A stretch of DNA of 64,000 nucleotides from Streptomyces asoensis (GTDB taxonomy: Bacteria > Actinomycetota > Actinomycetes > Streptomycetales > Streptomycetaceae): positions 7,564,001-7,628,000 of the forward strand of contig NZ_CP049838.1 of the NCBI RefSeq assembly GCF_013085465.1, in the 5' to 3' direction. Below the pieces are notes generated by a model. The model was not told the origin of the DNA. It saw nothing but the letters and a program-made list of their open reading frames with translations, and did not search any database. This document shows positions 42,715 through 52,545 of the stretch, in pieces; positions within the stretch are counted from its first letter, which is position 1; each line of letters starts with the position of its first letter. Both the position numbers and the translations under genes were made by a program.

Positions 42715-43782
42715 GTGAGTGCGAACGAGAGCCCGGCGGGCCGGCAGCCGACAGCGACCTACGACAGTGCCTTCCTGAAGGCGTGCAGGCGTGAACCGGT
42801 GCCGCACACGCCCGTGTGGTTCATGCGGCAGGCCGGGCGCTCACTGCCGGAGTACCGCAAGGTCCGCGAGGGCGTTCCGATGCTCGAGTCCTGCATGCGG
42901 CCCGAGCTGGTCACCGAGATCACCCTCCAGCCGGTCCGCCGGCACGACGTCGACGCGGCGATCTACTTCAGCGACATCGTCGTCCCGCTCAAGGCCATCG
43001 GCATCGACCTCGACATCAAGCCCGGTGTCGGCCCGGTCGTCGAGCGCCCGATCCGCACCCGCGCCGACCTCGCCCAGCTGCGCGACCTCACCCCCGAGGA
43101 CGTCTCCTACGTCACCGAGGCCATCGGCCTGCTGACCGCCGAACTCGGCGCCACCCCCCTCATCGGTTTCGCGGGCGCTCCTTTCACCCTCGCGAGCTAC
43201 CTCGTCGAGGGCGGTCCGTCCCGCACGTACGAGAACGCCAAGGCGATGATGTACGGCGACCCCGAGCTCTGGGCCGACCTGCTCGACCGCCTCGCGGAGA
43301 TCACCTCCGCCTTCCTGAAGGTGCAGATCGAGGCGGGCGCCAGCGCCGTCCAGCTCTTCGACTCCTGGGCCGGCGCGCTCGCCCCGACCGATTACCGCCG
43401 CTCGGTGCTGCCCGCCTCCGCGAAGGTCTTCCGCGCGGTCGAGGGGTACGGCGTCCCGCGCATCCACTTCGGAGTGGGCACCGGCGAGCTGCTCAGGCTG
43501 ATGGGCGAGGCCGGGGCGGACGTCGTCGGCGTCGACTGGCGCGTCCCGCTCGACGAGGCCGCCCGCCGGGTCGGCCCCGGCAAGGCGCTCCAGGGCAACC
43601 TCGACCCGACCGTCCTGTTCGCCGGCACCGAGGCCGTCGAGGCCAAGACCCGCGAGGTCCTCGACACGGCCGCCGGCCTCGAGGGCCACGTCTTCAACCT
43701 CGGCCACGGCGTCATGCCGTCCACCGACCCGGACGCGCTCACCCGCCTCGTCGAGTACGTCCACACACAGACCGCCCGCTGA
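42715..43782 (+). CDS. hemE: Uroporphyrinogen decarboxylase
   Basis: Converts uroporphyrinogen III to coproporphyrinogen III in haem synthesis, cytosolic, cofactor-free. 355 residues. The signature [16 protein letters not shown] (33-48) carries the substrate-binding Arg residues; [17 protein letters not shown] and the C-terminal [13 protein letters not shown] (catalytic-pocket His) are intact, as is the FSDIVVP block with the key Asp. The GTG has no upstream Shine-Dalgarno, suggesting leaderless or weakly led translation. Its product feeds HemY and HemQ encoded about 4 kb downstream. Confidence 0.95.
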   Translation: MSANESPAGRQPTATYDSAFLKACRREPVPHTPVWFMRQAGRSLPEYRKVREGVPMLESCMRPELVTEITLQPVRRHDVDAAIYFSDIVVPLKAIGIDLDIKPGVGPVVERPIRTRADLAQLRDLTPEDVSYVTEAIGLLTAELGATPLIGFAGAPFTLASYLVEGGPSRTYENAKAMMYGDPELWADLLDRLAEITSAFLKVQIEAGASAVQLFDSWAGALAPTDYRRSVLPASAKVFRAVEGYGVPRIHFGVGTGELLRLMGEAGADVVGVDWRVPLDEAARRVGPGKALQGNLDPTVLFAGTEAVEAKTREVLDTAAGLEGHVFNLGHGVMPSTDPDALTRLVEYVHTQTAR

Positions 43783-43788
43783 CCCCTC

Positions 43789-44601
43789 TCACCAGGTGTG
43801 CCGGGGGCGCGCCCGTCTGCCGAACAGCAGACCGCGCGGCTCCGGCGGCGGGGGCGTGCCCGGCTTGAGCGGCCAGGCGAGCAGCATGCCGGCGAGGAAG
43901 CCGACGACGTGCGCCGCGTACGCCACGGTGCCCGCGCCGGAGACGCCCTCCCCGGAGGAGTACACCGCCTGGAGCACGAACCAGAATCCCAGCACCAGCC
44001 AGGCCGGCAGCCGCAACGGCAGAAACACCAGGAACGGGACGAGCACCCACACCCTGGCCTTCGGATACAGCACCAGATACCCGCCCAGCACCCCCGCGAT
44101 CGCCCCCGACGCCCCGATCAGCGGGTCGGTCGAGTCGGCGTTGAGCAGGGCGAAACCGTACGACGCCGCGTAGCCGCAGGCGGCGTAGAAGAGGGCGAAG
44201 CGCACGTGCCCCATGCGGTCCTCGATGTTGTTGCCGAAGATCAGCAGGAACAGCATGTTGCCCAGCAGGTGCAGCCATCCGCCGTGCAGGAACATCGCGC
44301 TGAGCACGCTCAGCGCGGGCGACTTGTCATAGCCCGGCGGGGCCAGCACACAGCCCGCGCCGCGCACGTCTCCGGTGGGGACGAGCTGCGGAAGCTGATG
44401 GTGGATCAACTCCCGTGGTACGGCGGCGTAATGCTCCAGGAAGGCGTGCAGATGACACGTCTGGGCCAGGCTGCTGTCGCCCGCCGTGGAGCCGGACAGG
44501 CCGGGCATGAACAGGAAGACGAAGACGTTCGCCGCGATGAGGGCGTACGTCACCACCGGGGTGCGGCGCACGGGATTCACGTCATGGACGGGGATGACCA
44601 C
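43789..44601 (-). CDS. Rhomboid-family intramembrane serine protease
   Basis: Polytopic membrane protease of 270 residues. Rhomboid signatures: HGGWLHLLGNMLFLLIFG (oxyanion Asn), GASGAIAGVLGGY with the nucleophilic Ser, and AYAAHVVGFLAG with the catalytic His. A loop of about 45 residues with Cys pair (QTCHLH, GAGCVLAPP) follows the first helix. GTG start without a good ribosome site; start uncertain by a few codons. Substrates unknown. Confidence 0.87.
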   Translation of the reverse strand: MVIPVHDVNPVRRTPVVTYALIAANVFVFLFMPGLSGSTAGDSSLAQTCHLHAFLEHYAAVPRELIHHQLPQLVPTGDVRGAGCVLAPPGYDKSPALSVLSAMFLHGGWLHLLGNMLFLLIFGNNIEDRMGHVRFALFYAACGYAASYGFALLNADSTDPLIGASGAIAGVLGGYLVLYPKARVWVLVPFLVFLPLRLPAWLVLGFWFVLQAVYSSGEGVSGAGTVAYAAHVVGFLAGMLLAWPLKPGTPPPPEPRGLLFGRRARPRHTW

Positions 44602-44727
44602 AAGGAAGTACTGCCCCCGATCCGTTCGGCGAACCGGTGAACGGGGATCCCCACGGGCGCGTATGAACCGTCAACTGCTCGCGGCACGAAGGAAGGCGGG
44701 CCGCGGGGACGACGTGAGGAACAGGCG

Positions 44728-44997
44728 ATGAACGACCGAGTTACTCCCCCGATGCACGCCACTCCCGACGGCGAGGCGGAGATCTCCCTGGTGATCCGGC
44801 TGCCCTGGGAGGACGTGGCACGGCTCGGCCAGGAGGCCGGGCGGCTCGCCGCGCAGATGCAGCGGCCGGTGACGTTGGACGAGGCTGTCAGCAGCCGTCT
44901 GCGGTCGCGGCCGGCTCCCGCGGCGCATGCCAAGCCCGCCGAGCAGCCGCCCGCCGCGGCGGTTTCCGCGTTGCCGCGACTGAGTGGAACCGCTTGA
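44728..44997 (+). CDS. Small conserved protein of unknown function
   Basis: 89-residue soluble protein with an amphipathic helical middle (SLVIRLPWEDVARLGQEAGR, then QMQRPVTLDEAVSSRLR) and an Ala/Pro-rich tail. It resembles a short ribbon-helix-helix-like or dimerisation unit, but I cannot name a family. GAGG precedes the ATG at reasonable spacing. Divergent from the rhomboid gene. Confidence 0.6.
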   Translation: MNDRVTPPMHATPDGEAEISLVIRLPWEDVARLGQEAGRLAAQMQRPVTLDEAVSSRLRSRPAPAAHAKPAEQPPAAAVSALPRLSGTA

Positions 44998-45018
44998 GAA
45001 ACGTTGCGGGATTCGGGT

Positions 45019-45049
45019 GCGCGGGGGCTGGTCGCGCAGCTCCCCGCGC
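45019..45049. terminator. Bidirectional terminator, common Streptomyces intergenic hairpin
   Basis: GCGCGGGG / CCCCGCGC arms, one bulged T, then GCTG/CAGC around loop GTCGCG. This sequence (CGGGGGCTGGTCGCGCAGC) is of a type I recall as very frequent between Streptomyces genes. It lies between two convergent genes. Confidence 0.75.
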
Positions 45050-45082
45050 CGCTCGGGCCGGTTGGCCCGACGCCCCGCCCGG

Positions 45083-46465
45083 CTAGGAGTCGCGTACCTT
45101 CGCCGATGCCTTTCTCGCCGCCACCAGTACGGGATCCCACACCGGCGAGAACGGCGGCGCGTATCCGAGGTCCAGAGCCGTCATCTGTTCCACCGTCATC
45201 CCGGCCGTCAAGGCCACCGCCGCGATGTCGACGCGTTTGCCCGCGCCCTCCCGCCCGACGATCTGGAGGCCCAGCAGACGGCCCGTCCTTCGCTCGGCGA
45301 GCATCTTGACCGTCATGGGGGAGGCGCCGGGGTAGTAGCCGGCGCGGCTGGTCGACTCGATGGTGACCGCTTCGAACCGGAGACCGACGCGACGGGCGTC
45401 CTTCTCACGGAGGCCCGTGCGGGCGATCTCCAGATCGCACACCTTGCTGACGGCCGTGCCGACCACGCCGGGGAACGTGGCGTAGCCGCCCCCGACGTTG
45501 GTGCCGATGACCTGGCCGTGCTTGTTCGCATGGGTACCCAGGGCGATGTGGCGCTCCTGTCCGGAGACCAGGTCCAGGACCTCGACGCAGTCACCGCCGG
45601 CCCAGACGCTCCCGTCGGCAAGAGGCCCGCGCACCCGCATCGCCAGGTCCGTGAGGAGCCCGCCGTGAGTGCCCAGGGGCAGCCCCGCGGCCTTCGCGAG
45701 CCCGGTCTCCGGGCGGACCCCGATGCCCAGCACCACCACGTCGGCCGGGTACTCGGCGTCCTCGGTCACCACCGCCCGCACGTGACCGTCCTCGGCGGTG
45801 CGCACTGCGATGACCTCGGTGTCGTTCACCATGGTGATGCCCAGGCCCTCCATGGCCCGGCGCACCAGCCGCCCCATGTCCGGGTCGAGGGTCGACATCG
45901 GCTCGCTGCCCCGGTTGACGACCGTCACCTCGTAGCCGCGCTTGATGAGCGCCTCGGCCATCTCCACGCCGATGTAACCCGCCCCCACGACCACGGCCCG
46001 CTTCCCACGCGCGCGTGCCAGCGTGTCGATCAGCGCCTGCCCGTCGTCCAGGGTCTGCACCCCGTGCACGCCCTGAGCGTCCATGCCCGGCATGTCCGGC
46101 CGGATCGGGCGGGCCCCGGTCGCGATGACGAGCTTGTCGTACGACGTCCAGGACTCCGCCCCGGAATCCACCGCGCGCGCGCGTACCCGCCGCCCCGCGA
46201 CGTCGATCTCCGTGACCTCCGTGCGCAGCCGCAGGTCGATCCCCCGCGCGCGGTGTTCCTCGGGCGTGCGGGCGATCAGATCGTCCCGCCCGTTGACGTC
46301 ACCGCCCACCCAGTACGGGATGCCGCACGCCGAGAAGGACGTGAAGTGGCCGCGCTCGAAGGCCACGATCTCCAGCTCCCCGGGCCCCTTCAGACGGCGG
46401 GCCTGGGACGCCGCGGACATGCCCGCGGCGTCCCCGCCGATCACCACCAGTCGCTCGATGCTCAT
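45083..46465 (-). CDS. FAD-dependent CoA-disulfide reductase/NADH oxidase-like flavoprotein
   Basis: Pyridine nucleotide-disulfide oxidoreductase of the single-cysteine group, 460 residues. FAD fold VVIGGDAAGMSAASQ at the N-terminus, redox Cys47 in SFSACGIPYW, NAD(P)H fold VVVGAGYIGVEMAE near residue 160, second FAD motif VWAGGDCVE, and a C-terminal dimerisation domain with RAGYYPGASPM. Reduces CoA disulfide, polysulfide or O2 depending on the member; the exact substrate is unresolved. Lies 27 bp behind the DUF4349 gene on the same strand. Confidence 0.87.
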   Translation of the reverse strand: MSIERLVVIGGDAAGMSAASQARRLKGPGELEIVAFERGHFTSFSACGIPYWVGGDVNGRDDLIARTPEEHRARGIDLRLRTEVTEIDVAGRRVRARAVDSGAESWTSYDKLVIATGARPIRPDMPGMDAQGVHGVQTLDDGQALIDTLARARGKRAVVVGAGYIGVEMAEALIKRGYEVTVVNRGSEPMSTLDPDMGRLVRRAMEGLGITMVNDTEVIAVRTAEDGHVRAVVTEDAEYPADVVVLGIGVRPETGLAKAAGLPLGTHGGLLTDLAMRVRGPLADGSVWAGGDCVEVLDLVSGQERHIALGTHANKHGQVIGTNVGGGYATFPGVVGTAVSKVCDLEIARTGLREKDARRVGLRFEAVTIESTSRAGYYPGASPMTVKMLAERRTGRLLGLQIVGREGAGKRVDIAAVALTAGMTVEQMTALDLGYAPPFSPVWDPVLVAARKASAKVRDS

Positions 46466-46492
46466 GCGAACACGCTACGGGGGACTCGCAGT

Positions 46493-47551
46493 TCAGCGCT
46501 GCTCGGGCTCGCCCGTCCCGGCCCCGGCCTGCCCGGCCTGCCCGGCCTGCCCGGCCTGCCGGGCCTCGGTCGGCCCGGCCTCCGCCTGCACGGCTCCGGT
46601 CTGCCCGGGCACGCTCAACCGGTCCCGGCTCGCCTCTGCCGCCCGCCGGCGCGGTCGCACCAGCCGCAGCCACGCCAGCACGAGCAGGACGCCCACCGCC
46701 AGGAACGGCAGCGCCGCGCCGAACACGACGGCGATCCAGCGCAGCATCGTCACGAACGCGTCCCAGCCGCCCGCCAGCGCGTCCACGAACCCGGGATCGT
46801 CGTCCTCGGCGGCCGCGACGACCGGCTTCTCCGACAGGGTCAGCGTGACGGTCGCCAGGCTCGTGCGGTCCTTCAGGGACGCCTGCTGGGCGAGCAGCGC
46901 CTCGAGGTCGGACTCCCGGCTGCTCAACTCACCCTCCAGGGTGACCACGTCGCTCAGCTTGGTGGCCCGGTCCATCAGCTCGCGGACCCGGGCGACACTG
47001 GCGCGCTGCGAGGTGATGCGGCTCTCGACGTCGACGACCTGGTCGGTGACGTCCTGGGCCTTCGCCGTGCGCTCCAGGAGCTTGCCCGAGCCCTGGAGAG
47101 CGGCGAGGACGTCGTCGTACTTCCCGACGGGCACGCGCAGCACCACGCGGGTGCGCTCGGCGCCGTCCTCGTCCCGGGTGGTCGTCTCGTCGCCGATATA
47201 GCCGCCCGCGTTCTCGGTGGTCGCGCGAGCCTCGTCCAGGGCCTTCGGCACGTCCTTGACCTGCACGGTCAGGGAGGCGGTGCGGATGATGCGGTTGACG
47301 GTGAGGTCGGGTGCGGAGGTCGCCTTCGAGCCGCTCGCGCCCGCGCCCTGCTTGCCGTCCTGCACCGCTCCCGCGTCCCCGGCGCCGGCCTCTCCGACCG
47401 CGGCCTTGTCGGCCGTACTGCTCGCGCCCATGTCGTCCGCGCCGCCGCACCCGGTGAGCGCGAGGGCCGCGGCCAGCGAGATCGCGGCCAGGGCGTGGGC
47501 CGGCCGTGCGGAACGTCGTACGGAGCGTCCTGCGGAACGTCGTGTGCGCAT
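46493..47551 (-). CDS. DUF4349 lipoprotein with coiled coil and C-terminal anchor
   Basis: Predicted membrane lipoprotein, 352 residues: lipobox LTGC (Cys35), a Gly/Ala linker, the DUF4349 beta-alpha domain (about 80-165, with VNRIIRTASLTVQV and VVLRVPVGKYDDVLAAL), a coiled coil (about 165-235), one transmembrane helix (about 270-300) and a basic cytoplasmic tail ending in Gln-Ala-Gly repeats. Function unknown. ATG with GGGGGG upstream; the frame is open 31 codons further. Divergent from hemY. Confidence 0.82.
   Translation of the reverse strand: MRTRRSAGRSVRRSARPAHALAAISLAAALALTGCGGADDMGASSTADKAAVGEAGAGDAGAVQDGKQGAGASGSKATSAPDLTVNRIIRTASLTVQVKDVPKALDEARATTENAGGYIGDETTTRDEDGAERTRVVLRVPVGKYDDVLAALQGSGKLLERTAKAQDVTDQVVDVESRITSQRASVARVRELMDRATKLSDVVTLEGELSSRESDLEALLAQQASLKDRTSLATVTLTLSEKPVVAAAEDDDPGFVDALAGGWDAFVTMLRWIAVVFGAALPFLAVGVLLVLAWLRLVRPRRRAAEASRDRLSVPGQTGAVQAEAGPTEARQAGQAGQAGQAGAGTGEPEQR
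46527..46563. repeat. 9-bp tandem repeat encoding (QAG)n tail
   Basis: Four units of GCCCGGCCT in tandem near the 3' end of the DUF4349 gene; on the coding strand each adds Gln-Ala-Gly. Repeat number is likely to vary between strains without shifting frame. Confidence 0.8.
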
Positions 47552-47710
47552 GTGGGTGTACCCCCCGAGCTTCTGACAACCTGACGCCCCTTCGACGCCC
47601 GGGCGGGCCGAAACGTTGGCGGGGATCGGTTCCGAAGAGGTCACGGTCGGGACGCGGAGAGGACACCGGGGCGCGGCGGGGGTGTCAGTGGGGTCTGAGA
47701 GAGTGGACGC

Positions 47711-49174
47711 ATGAGCTCAACGGGTGCGGGCACGGGGCAGCACGTCGTCGTCATCGGAGCCGGGATCGCCGGGCTGGCCGCCGCCCACAGGCTGCTGGAG
47801 CGCGGGGCGCGGGTGACCGTCCTCGAGGCCTCCGGCCGGGTGGGAGGCAAGCTGCTGCCCGGCGAGATCGCGGGCGTGCGCGTGGACCTCGGCGCCGAGT
47901 CGATGCTGGCCCGCCGGCCCGAGGCGGTCGCTCTCGCGCGCGAGGTGGGCCTCTCCGACCGCCTTCGGTCGCCGGCCACCGCGACGGCCTCGATCTGGAC
48001 CCGCGGCGCGCTGCGCCCCATGCCCAAGGGCCACGTCATGGGCGTGCCCGGCGCGGCGACCGCCCTCGCCGGAGTCCTCTCCGACGAGGGGCTCGCCCGG
48101 ATCGAGCGCGACGCCGACCTGCCCCGCACCGAGGTCGGGGACGACGTGGCCGTCGGGGAGTACGTGGCGGCGCGCCTGGGCCGCGAGGTCGTCGACCGCC
48201 TCGTCGAACCGCTGCTCGGCGGGGTGTACGCCGGTGACGCCTACCGGATCTCGATGCGCTCCGCCGTCCCGCAGCTCTACCAGGCGGCACGGACCCACAC
48301 CTCGCTGACGGAGGCGGTCCGCGAGATCCAGGCGAAGGCCGCCGCCGGCCAGCAGACCGGCCCGGTGTTCATGGGCGTCGAGGGCGGCGTGGGCTCCCTG
48401 CCGCTCGCGGTCGCGGAGTCCGTGGAGGCACGCGGCGGCGAGATCCACACGCGCGTACCCGTGACCGGACTGCGCCGCGCGCCCGGCGGAGGCTGGCACG
48501 TCACCGCGGGGGAGCGGGTGCTGCACGCCGACGCCGTGGTCGTCGCCGTGCCCGCGCCGGCCGCCGCCGCGCTGCTGGCCGCCGAGTCCCCCGAGGCCGC
48601 CGCCGCACTGCGCACGGTGGAGTACGCCTCCATGGCCCTGATCACCCTCGCCTACCGGCGCGCCAACACCGCAGACGCCCTGCCCGACGGCAGCGGTTTC
48701 CTCGTCCCGCCCGTCGACGGACGCACCATCAAGGCGTCCACCTTCGCCTCCCAGAAGTGGGGCTGGATCGCCGACGAGAACCCGGACACGGTCGTGCTGC
48801 GCACCTCCGTGGGGCGGTACGGCGAGACGGAGATCCTGGGTCGCGAGGACGCCGACCTCGTCGACGTCTCCCGGCACGACCTGCGCGCCGCCACCGGCCT
48901 GGACGCCACGCCCCTCGAAACCCGCGTCACCCGCTGGACGGACGGCCTGCCCCAGTACCCGGTCGGCCACCACACGCGCGTGGCCCGCATCCGCGAGCAC
49001 GTCGCCGAGCTCCCCGGCCTCGCGGTCTGCGGCGCCCAGTACGACGGCGTGGGCATCCCGGCCTGCATCGCGAGCGCGTACGCGGCGGTCGACCAGCTCG
49101 GCGGCGACCTGAGCGCCGTACGGGAGCTCGCGGCCAACCCGGTGCAAAATCTGCACGGCGGAGCGGGAGAATGA
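47711..49174 (+). CDS. hemY: Protoporphyrinogen/coproporphyrinogen III oxidase (HemY type)
   Basis: Oxygen-dependent FAD oxidase, 487 residues. In actinobacteria HemY (CgoX) oxidises coproporphyrinogen III to coproporphyrin III. N-terminal FAD fold [21 protein letters not shown], the [10 protein letters not shown] motif and the C-terminal [18 protein letters not shown]-binding block are intact; the [13 protein letters not shown] segment is typical. Translationally coupled to hemQ, whose coding region begins within a few bases of this stop. Confidence 0.94.
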   Translation: MSSTGAGTGQHVVVIGAGIAGLAAAHRLLERGARVTVLEASGRVGGKLLPGEIAGVRVDLGAESMLARRPEAVALAREVGLSDRLRSPATATASIWTRGALRPMPKGHVMGVPGAATALAGVLSDEGLARIERDADLPRTEVGDDVAVGEYVAARLGREVVDRLVEPLLGGVYAGDAYRISMRSAVPQLYQAARTHTSLTEAVREIQAKAAAGQQTGPVFMGVEGGVGSLPLAVAESVEARGGEIHTRVPVTGLRRAPGGGWHVTAGERVLHADAVVVAVPAPAAAALLAAESPEAAAALRTVEYASMALITLAYRRANTADALPDGSGFLVPPVDGRTIKASTFASQKWGWIADENPDTVVLRTSVGRYGETEILGREDADLVDVSRHDLRAATGLDATPLETRVTRWTDGLPQYPVGHHTRVARIREHVAELPGLAVCGAQYDGVGIPACIASAYAAVDQLGGDLSAVRELAANPVQNLHGGAGE

Positions 49175-49179
49175 GAGCC

Positions 49180-49911
49180 ATGAGCGACGACGCCCCCACC
49201 ACCGAGTCCGGCAGGGTCCCGAACAAGGGCAAGCTGGCCAAGGACCTCAACGAGGTCATCCGCTACACGCTGTGGTCCGTCTTCAAGCTGAAGGACGTGC
49301 TGCCCGAGGACCGCGCGGGTTACGCCGACGAGGTCCAGGAGCTGTTCGACCAGCTCGCCGCCAAGGACGTGACGATCCGCGGCACGTACGACGTGTCCGG
49401 CCTGCGCGCCGACGCCGACGTCATGATCTGGTGGCACGCCGAGACCGCCGACCAGCTCCAGGAGGCGTACAACCTCTTCCGCCGCACCCGGCTCGGCCGC
49501 GCCCTGGAGCCGGTCTGGTCGAACATGGCGCTGCACCGCCCCGCCGAGTTCAACCGCTCGCACATCCCGGCGTTCCTCGCCGACGAGACGCCCCGCAACT
49601 ACGTGAGCGTCTACCCCTTCGTGCGCTCCTACGACTGGTACCTGCTGCCCGACGAGGACCGTCGCCGCATGCTCGCCGACCACGGCAAGATGGCCCGCGG
49701 CTACCCGGACGTCCGCGCCAACACCGTCGCCTCGTTCTCGCTGGGCGACTACGAGTGGATCCTGGCCTTCGAGGCCGACGAGCTGTACCGCATCGTCGAC
49801 CTCATGCGCCACCTGCGCGCCTCGGAGGCCCGCATGCACGTCCGCGAGGAGGTCCCGTTCTACACGGGCCGTCGCAAGGACCTCACGGAGCTGGTCGCGG
49901 GCCTCGCCTGA
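49180..49911 (+). CDS. hemQ: Coproheme decarboxylase HemQ (chlorite-dismutase fold)
   Basis: Final enzyme of the coproporphyrin-dependent haem pathway: removes two propionate carboxyls of coproheme using peroxide. 243 residues with the chlorite-dismutase-like ferredoxin repeats. Visible are [19 protein letters not shown], the [14 protein letters not shown] segment with the catalytic Tyr, and [12 protein letters not shown] with the proximal haem-ligand His. The second of two in-frame ATGs was chosen because GGGAG is 10 nt away; the first overlaps the hemY stop and is only 1 nt from it. Confidence 0.94.
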   Translation: MSDDAPTTESGRVPNKGKLAKDLNEVIRYTLWSVFKLKDVLPEDRAGYADEVQELFDQLAAKDVTIRGTYDVSGLRADADVMIWWHAETADQLQEAYNLFRRTRLGRALEPVWSNMALHRPAEFNRSHIPAFLADETPRNYVSVYPFVRSYDWYLLPDEDRRRMLADHGKMARGYPDVRANTVASFSLGDYEWILAFEADELYRIVDLMRHLRASEARMHVREEVPFYTGRRKDLTELVAGLA

Positions 49912-51522
49912 TCAGCGCCCCGGCCGGGCGGCGCGTTCCGCGGGGGCGACCGTCGGCTCGGGTTCCGGGTGCGGTGCGCAGGCCGCGCGCCGCACCGGGA
50001 GCCGGCCCTCCAGCAGGTACGCCTCCAAGTGGCCGTTGACGCACCGGTTCGGGCCGCCCGCGATGCCGTGCGTGCCGGCGTCCCGCTCGGTCACCAGCAC
50101 CGAGCCCGTCAGCCGCCGGTGCATCTCCAGCGCCCCGGCATAGGGCGCCGCCGCGTCCCGCTCGGCGGCCAGGATCAGCGTCGGCGGCAGCTCGCCCGGA
50201 CCGGTCCGCACGTCGACCGGCTGCTGCCGGGGCGCCGGCCAGTACGCGCACGGCAGGTTCGCCCACACGTTGTCCCACGTCTCGAACGGCGCGACGCGCG
50301 CCAGCCGTGTGTTGTCGCGGTCCCACACCCTCCAGTCCGTCGGCCAGGACGCGTCGTTGCACTCCACGGCCGTGTACGCGGCATTGGCGTTCTCCGCCTG
50401 CGCGGCGGCCTCCCGCACCGGCCCGGCCTGCGCGATCAGCTGCTTCGGATCGCCCTTCAGATACTCCGACAGCGCCTGCGCCCGGGCGGGCCAGTAGTCG
50501 TCGTAGTACCCGGCCTGGAGGAACGCGCCCTGGAGCTGTCCCGGCCCCACCTTCCCGCCGGCCGGCTCCGCGGCCAGCCGGGCGCGCGCCCGCTCGTAGC
50601 TGGTCAGCACCGCCTCCGCCGTGCCGCCCAGGCCGTACACGTCGTCGTGCCTCGCGATCCACTCCCGGAAGTCCGTCCATCGGCTCTCGAACGCCGCCGA
50701 CTGGTCGAGGTTGTTGCGGTACCAGATCTGCGCCGGGTCCGGGTTCACGGCCGCGTCGAACACCATCCGCCGCACGTGGGAGGGGAACAGTGTCGCGTAG
50801 ACCCCTCCGAAGTAGGTGCCGTACGACGCCCCCATGAAGGTCAGCCGCTCCTCGCCGAGCGCGGCGCGCAGCACGTCCAGGTCACGGGCGTTGTTGAGCG
50901 AGTTGTAGTGCCGCAGGGCGCTGCCCGTCCGCTTCGCACAGCCCTGTGCGTACGCCTTCGCCTGCGCGATGCGCTCCCGCTTGTACGACTCCGAGGGGTG
51001 GTCCGGGGCCGGGACGGGGCCCTTGAAGAAGCGCTTGGGGTCCTGACAGGACAGGGGCGCCGAACGGCCGACCCCGCGCGGGTCGTAGCCGACGAGGTCG
51101 TAGGCCGCCCCGATGCGCTTCCACTCCGGCAGCAGCCCGATCAGCGGGAAGTACAGGCCCGAGCCGCCGGGACCGCCCGGGTTGAAGACCAGCGCGCCCT
51201 GCCGGGGCACCCGGCGCTTGCTGTTGTGCGGGTCCCGGTGGGTGGCCCGCACCCGGCTGACGGTGAGCTCGATCTGCTTGCCGTTCGGGGCCGCGTAGTC
51301 GAGCGGGACGGAGACCGTGCCGCACTGCATGCTGCCGGGCAGGTCCTGCGCGTCGGAGCAGTTCCCGAAGTCGACGCCCTTCGCCGCGGCCCGCGCGGCG
51401 GCCAGTGCGACACCGGGCGAGCCGGACAGGCCGCCGGCGTTCGGGGCGCCGCCCGCCGGGACGGCGGAGAGGGCGGTCAGGAGGAGGGCTCCTGCGGCCG
51501 AGTGGAGGGCGGCGGCTCTCAT
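49912..51522 (-). CDS. Secreted tripeptidyl aminopeptidase-like alpha/beta hydrolase (S33)
   Basis: Exported serine peptidase of 536 residues, like the Streptomyces Tap/SlpD group that removes tripeptides from N-termini. Signal peptide (1-27); catalytic Ser in GASYGTYFG, an oxyanion FNPGGPGGSG loop, Asp in AERDAAAPYAGA and His in RDAGTHGIAGG. Asp-rich C-terminal TAP domain present. ATG chosen for GAAGGGA; the frame extends 24 codons further without a signal-like start. Convergent with hemQ with no gap. Confidence 0.9.
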   Translation of the reverse strand: MRAAALHSAAGALLLTALSAVPAGGAPNAGGLSGSPGVALAAARAAAKGVDFGNCSDAQDLPGSMQCGTVSVPLDYAAPNGKQIELTVSRVRATHRDPHNSKRRVPRQGALVFNPGGPGGSGLYFPLIGLLPEWKRIGAAYDLVGYDPRGVGRSAPLSCQDPKRFFKGPVPAPDHPSESYKRERIAQAKAYAQGCAKRTGSALRHYNSLNNARDLDVLRAALGEERLTFMGASYGTYFGGVYATLFPSHVRRMVFDAAVNPDPAQIWYRNNLDQSAAFESRWTDFREWIARHDDVYGLGGTAEAVLTSYERARARLAAEPAGGKVGPGQLQGAFLQAGYYDDYWPARAQALSEYLKGDPKQLIAQAGPVREAAAQAENANAAYTAVECNDASWPTDWRVWDRDNTRLARVAPFETWDNVWANLPCAYWPAPRQQPVDVRTGPGELPPTLILAAERDAAAPYAGALEMHRRLTGSVLVTERDAGTHGIAGGPNRCVNGHLEAYLLEGRLPVRRAACAPHPEPEPTVAPAERAARPGR

Positions 51523-51653
51523 CGGGTGTCCCTTCGGTGCACGGCGGCGACAAAAGGGATGTTTGGTTCGACCGTGGGGGAAGGCAAGCACCATCGGCGG
51601 GTGTCGGCGGCAATGCCCCTTGTGCGCCCCCCGGTGGTCGAGCGCGCCCTGCC

Positions 51654-52430
51654 TCAGTCCCGTCCGTACTGCTCACGATGAGCGAAGGCCGCCCGCAGGT
51701 CCGGCTCGCCCACCGCCCGGATCCCGCGTACGGCGACGGAGGTCAGGTACGTACGGTCGTCCCCCGTGCCACCCGTGCGCCGCGCCAGCGCGCCCAGCAG
51801 CCGCTGCCCGGCCGGGGAGGCCCAGCGCGAGTACGGATGCACCTCCACCCGCGCTATGGCGAGACAGCTCAGCGTGAGGGCCAGGGGCAGCGCGAACCAG
51901 AGTGCGACGAGGTTGCGGGGCATGTCCGGGGTGGCGGGGACCAGCAGTGCGGTGGCACCCAGCGCGAGGACGGCCACGGCGGCGACCCGTACCTGCCGCA
52001 CCCCGGCCGCAACTGTCGTACGGGCCCCGTCGGGCACCGCGAGACCGGCGCGGACCAACCGGTCGGCGAGACCGCCCACCGCGTCCGCGGCGGCCGCCGC
52101 CGCCCGCGCCGGGGCGATACGGGACTGCCCCTCGGGCCCGATGGCCCCTATGACCGACCGCTCCATCTCGTCGCGCCCGCGCGGGTCCACGACGGTCGCC
52201 CAGCCGGTGCGGGCGAGCACCAGCCGCCGCTGCCGCGCCATGGAGACCATGGCCAGGTCGGCGACCCTGCCCGGACCGCCGGACAGGAAGGCCGCCTCGT
52301 AGAGCGTCAGATCATGTCCCTGGCCCGCGTTCTCGTCGACGGCGGCCGCCCGTACGGCGGCCAGGCACAGCCGTGTGCACGCCGCACCCGCGACGGCCCA
52401 TGCCGGCAGCAGGAGAAGCACCCAGACCAT
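51654..52430 (-). CDS. TIGR04222-domain membrane protein
   Basis: 258-residue membrane protein: an N-terminal hydrophobic helix, the TIGR04222 core (LTLYEAAFLSGGPGRVADLAMVSM), a cytoplasmic stretch and two further hydrophobic segments. Proteins with this domain often end in Gly/Cys-rich low-complexity tails and have been discussed as possibly modified products; this copy lacks such a tail and has only three Cys, all in or near hydrophobic segments. Function unknown. It follows the DUF692/MNIO and DUF4142 genes on the same strand. Confidence 0.75.
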   Translation of the reverse strand: MVWVLLLLPAWAVAGAACTRLCLAAVRAAAVDENAGQGHDLTLYEAAFLSGGPGRVADLAMVSMARQRRLVLARTGWATVVDPRGRDEMERSVIGAIGPEGQSRIAPARAAAAAADAVGGLADRLVRAGLAVPDGARTTVAAGVRQVRVAAVAVLALGATALLVPATPDMPRNLVALWFALPLALTLSCLAIARVEVHPYSRWASPAGQRLLGALARRTGGTGDDRTYLTSVAVRGIRAVGEPDLRAAFAHREQYGRD

Positions 52431-52545
52431 GCCGCGTTTCTATGCCATGTGCACCGAGAAACGCCATGCCCTGTTCACAATCCGGACCGAGCGTTGTGGG
52501 TATGTGACGTTCCGCTTACCTTCGCCCGGACCTCGGAAACCGGTG

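Noticed and set aside
44984..47584. Very long plus-strand frame spanning the flavoprotein and DUF4349 genes
   Set aside because: It is antisense to two well-supported genes and reads as His/Arg/Pro/Gly-rich nonsense.
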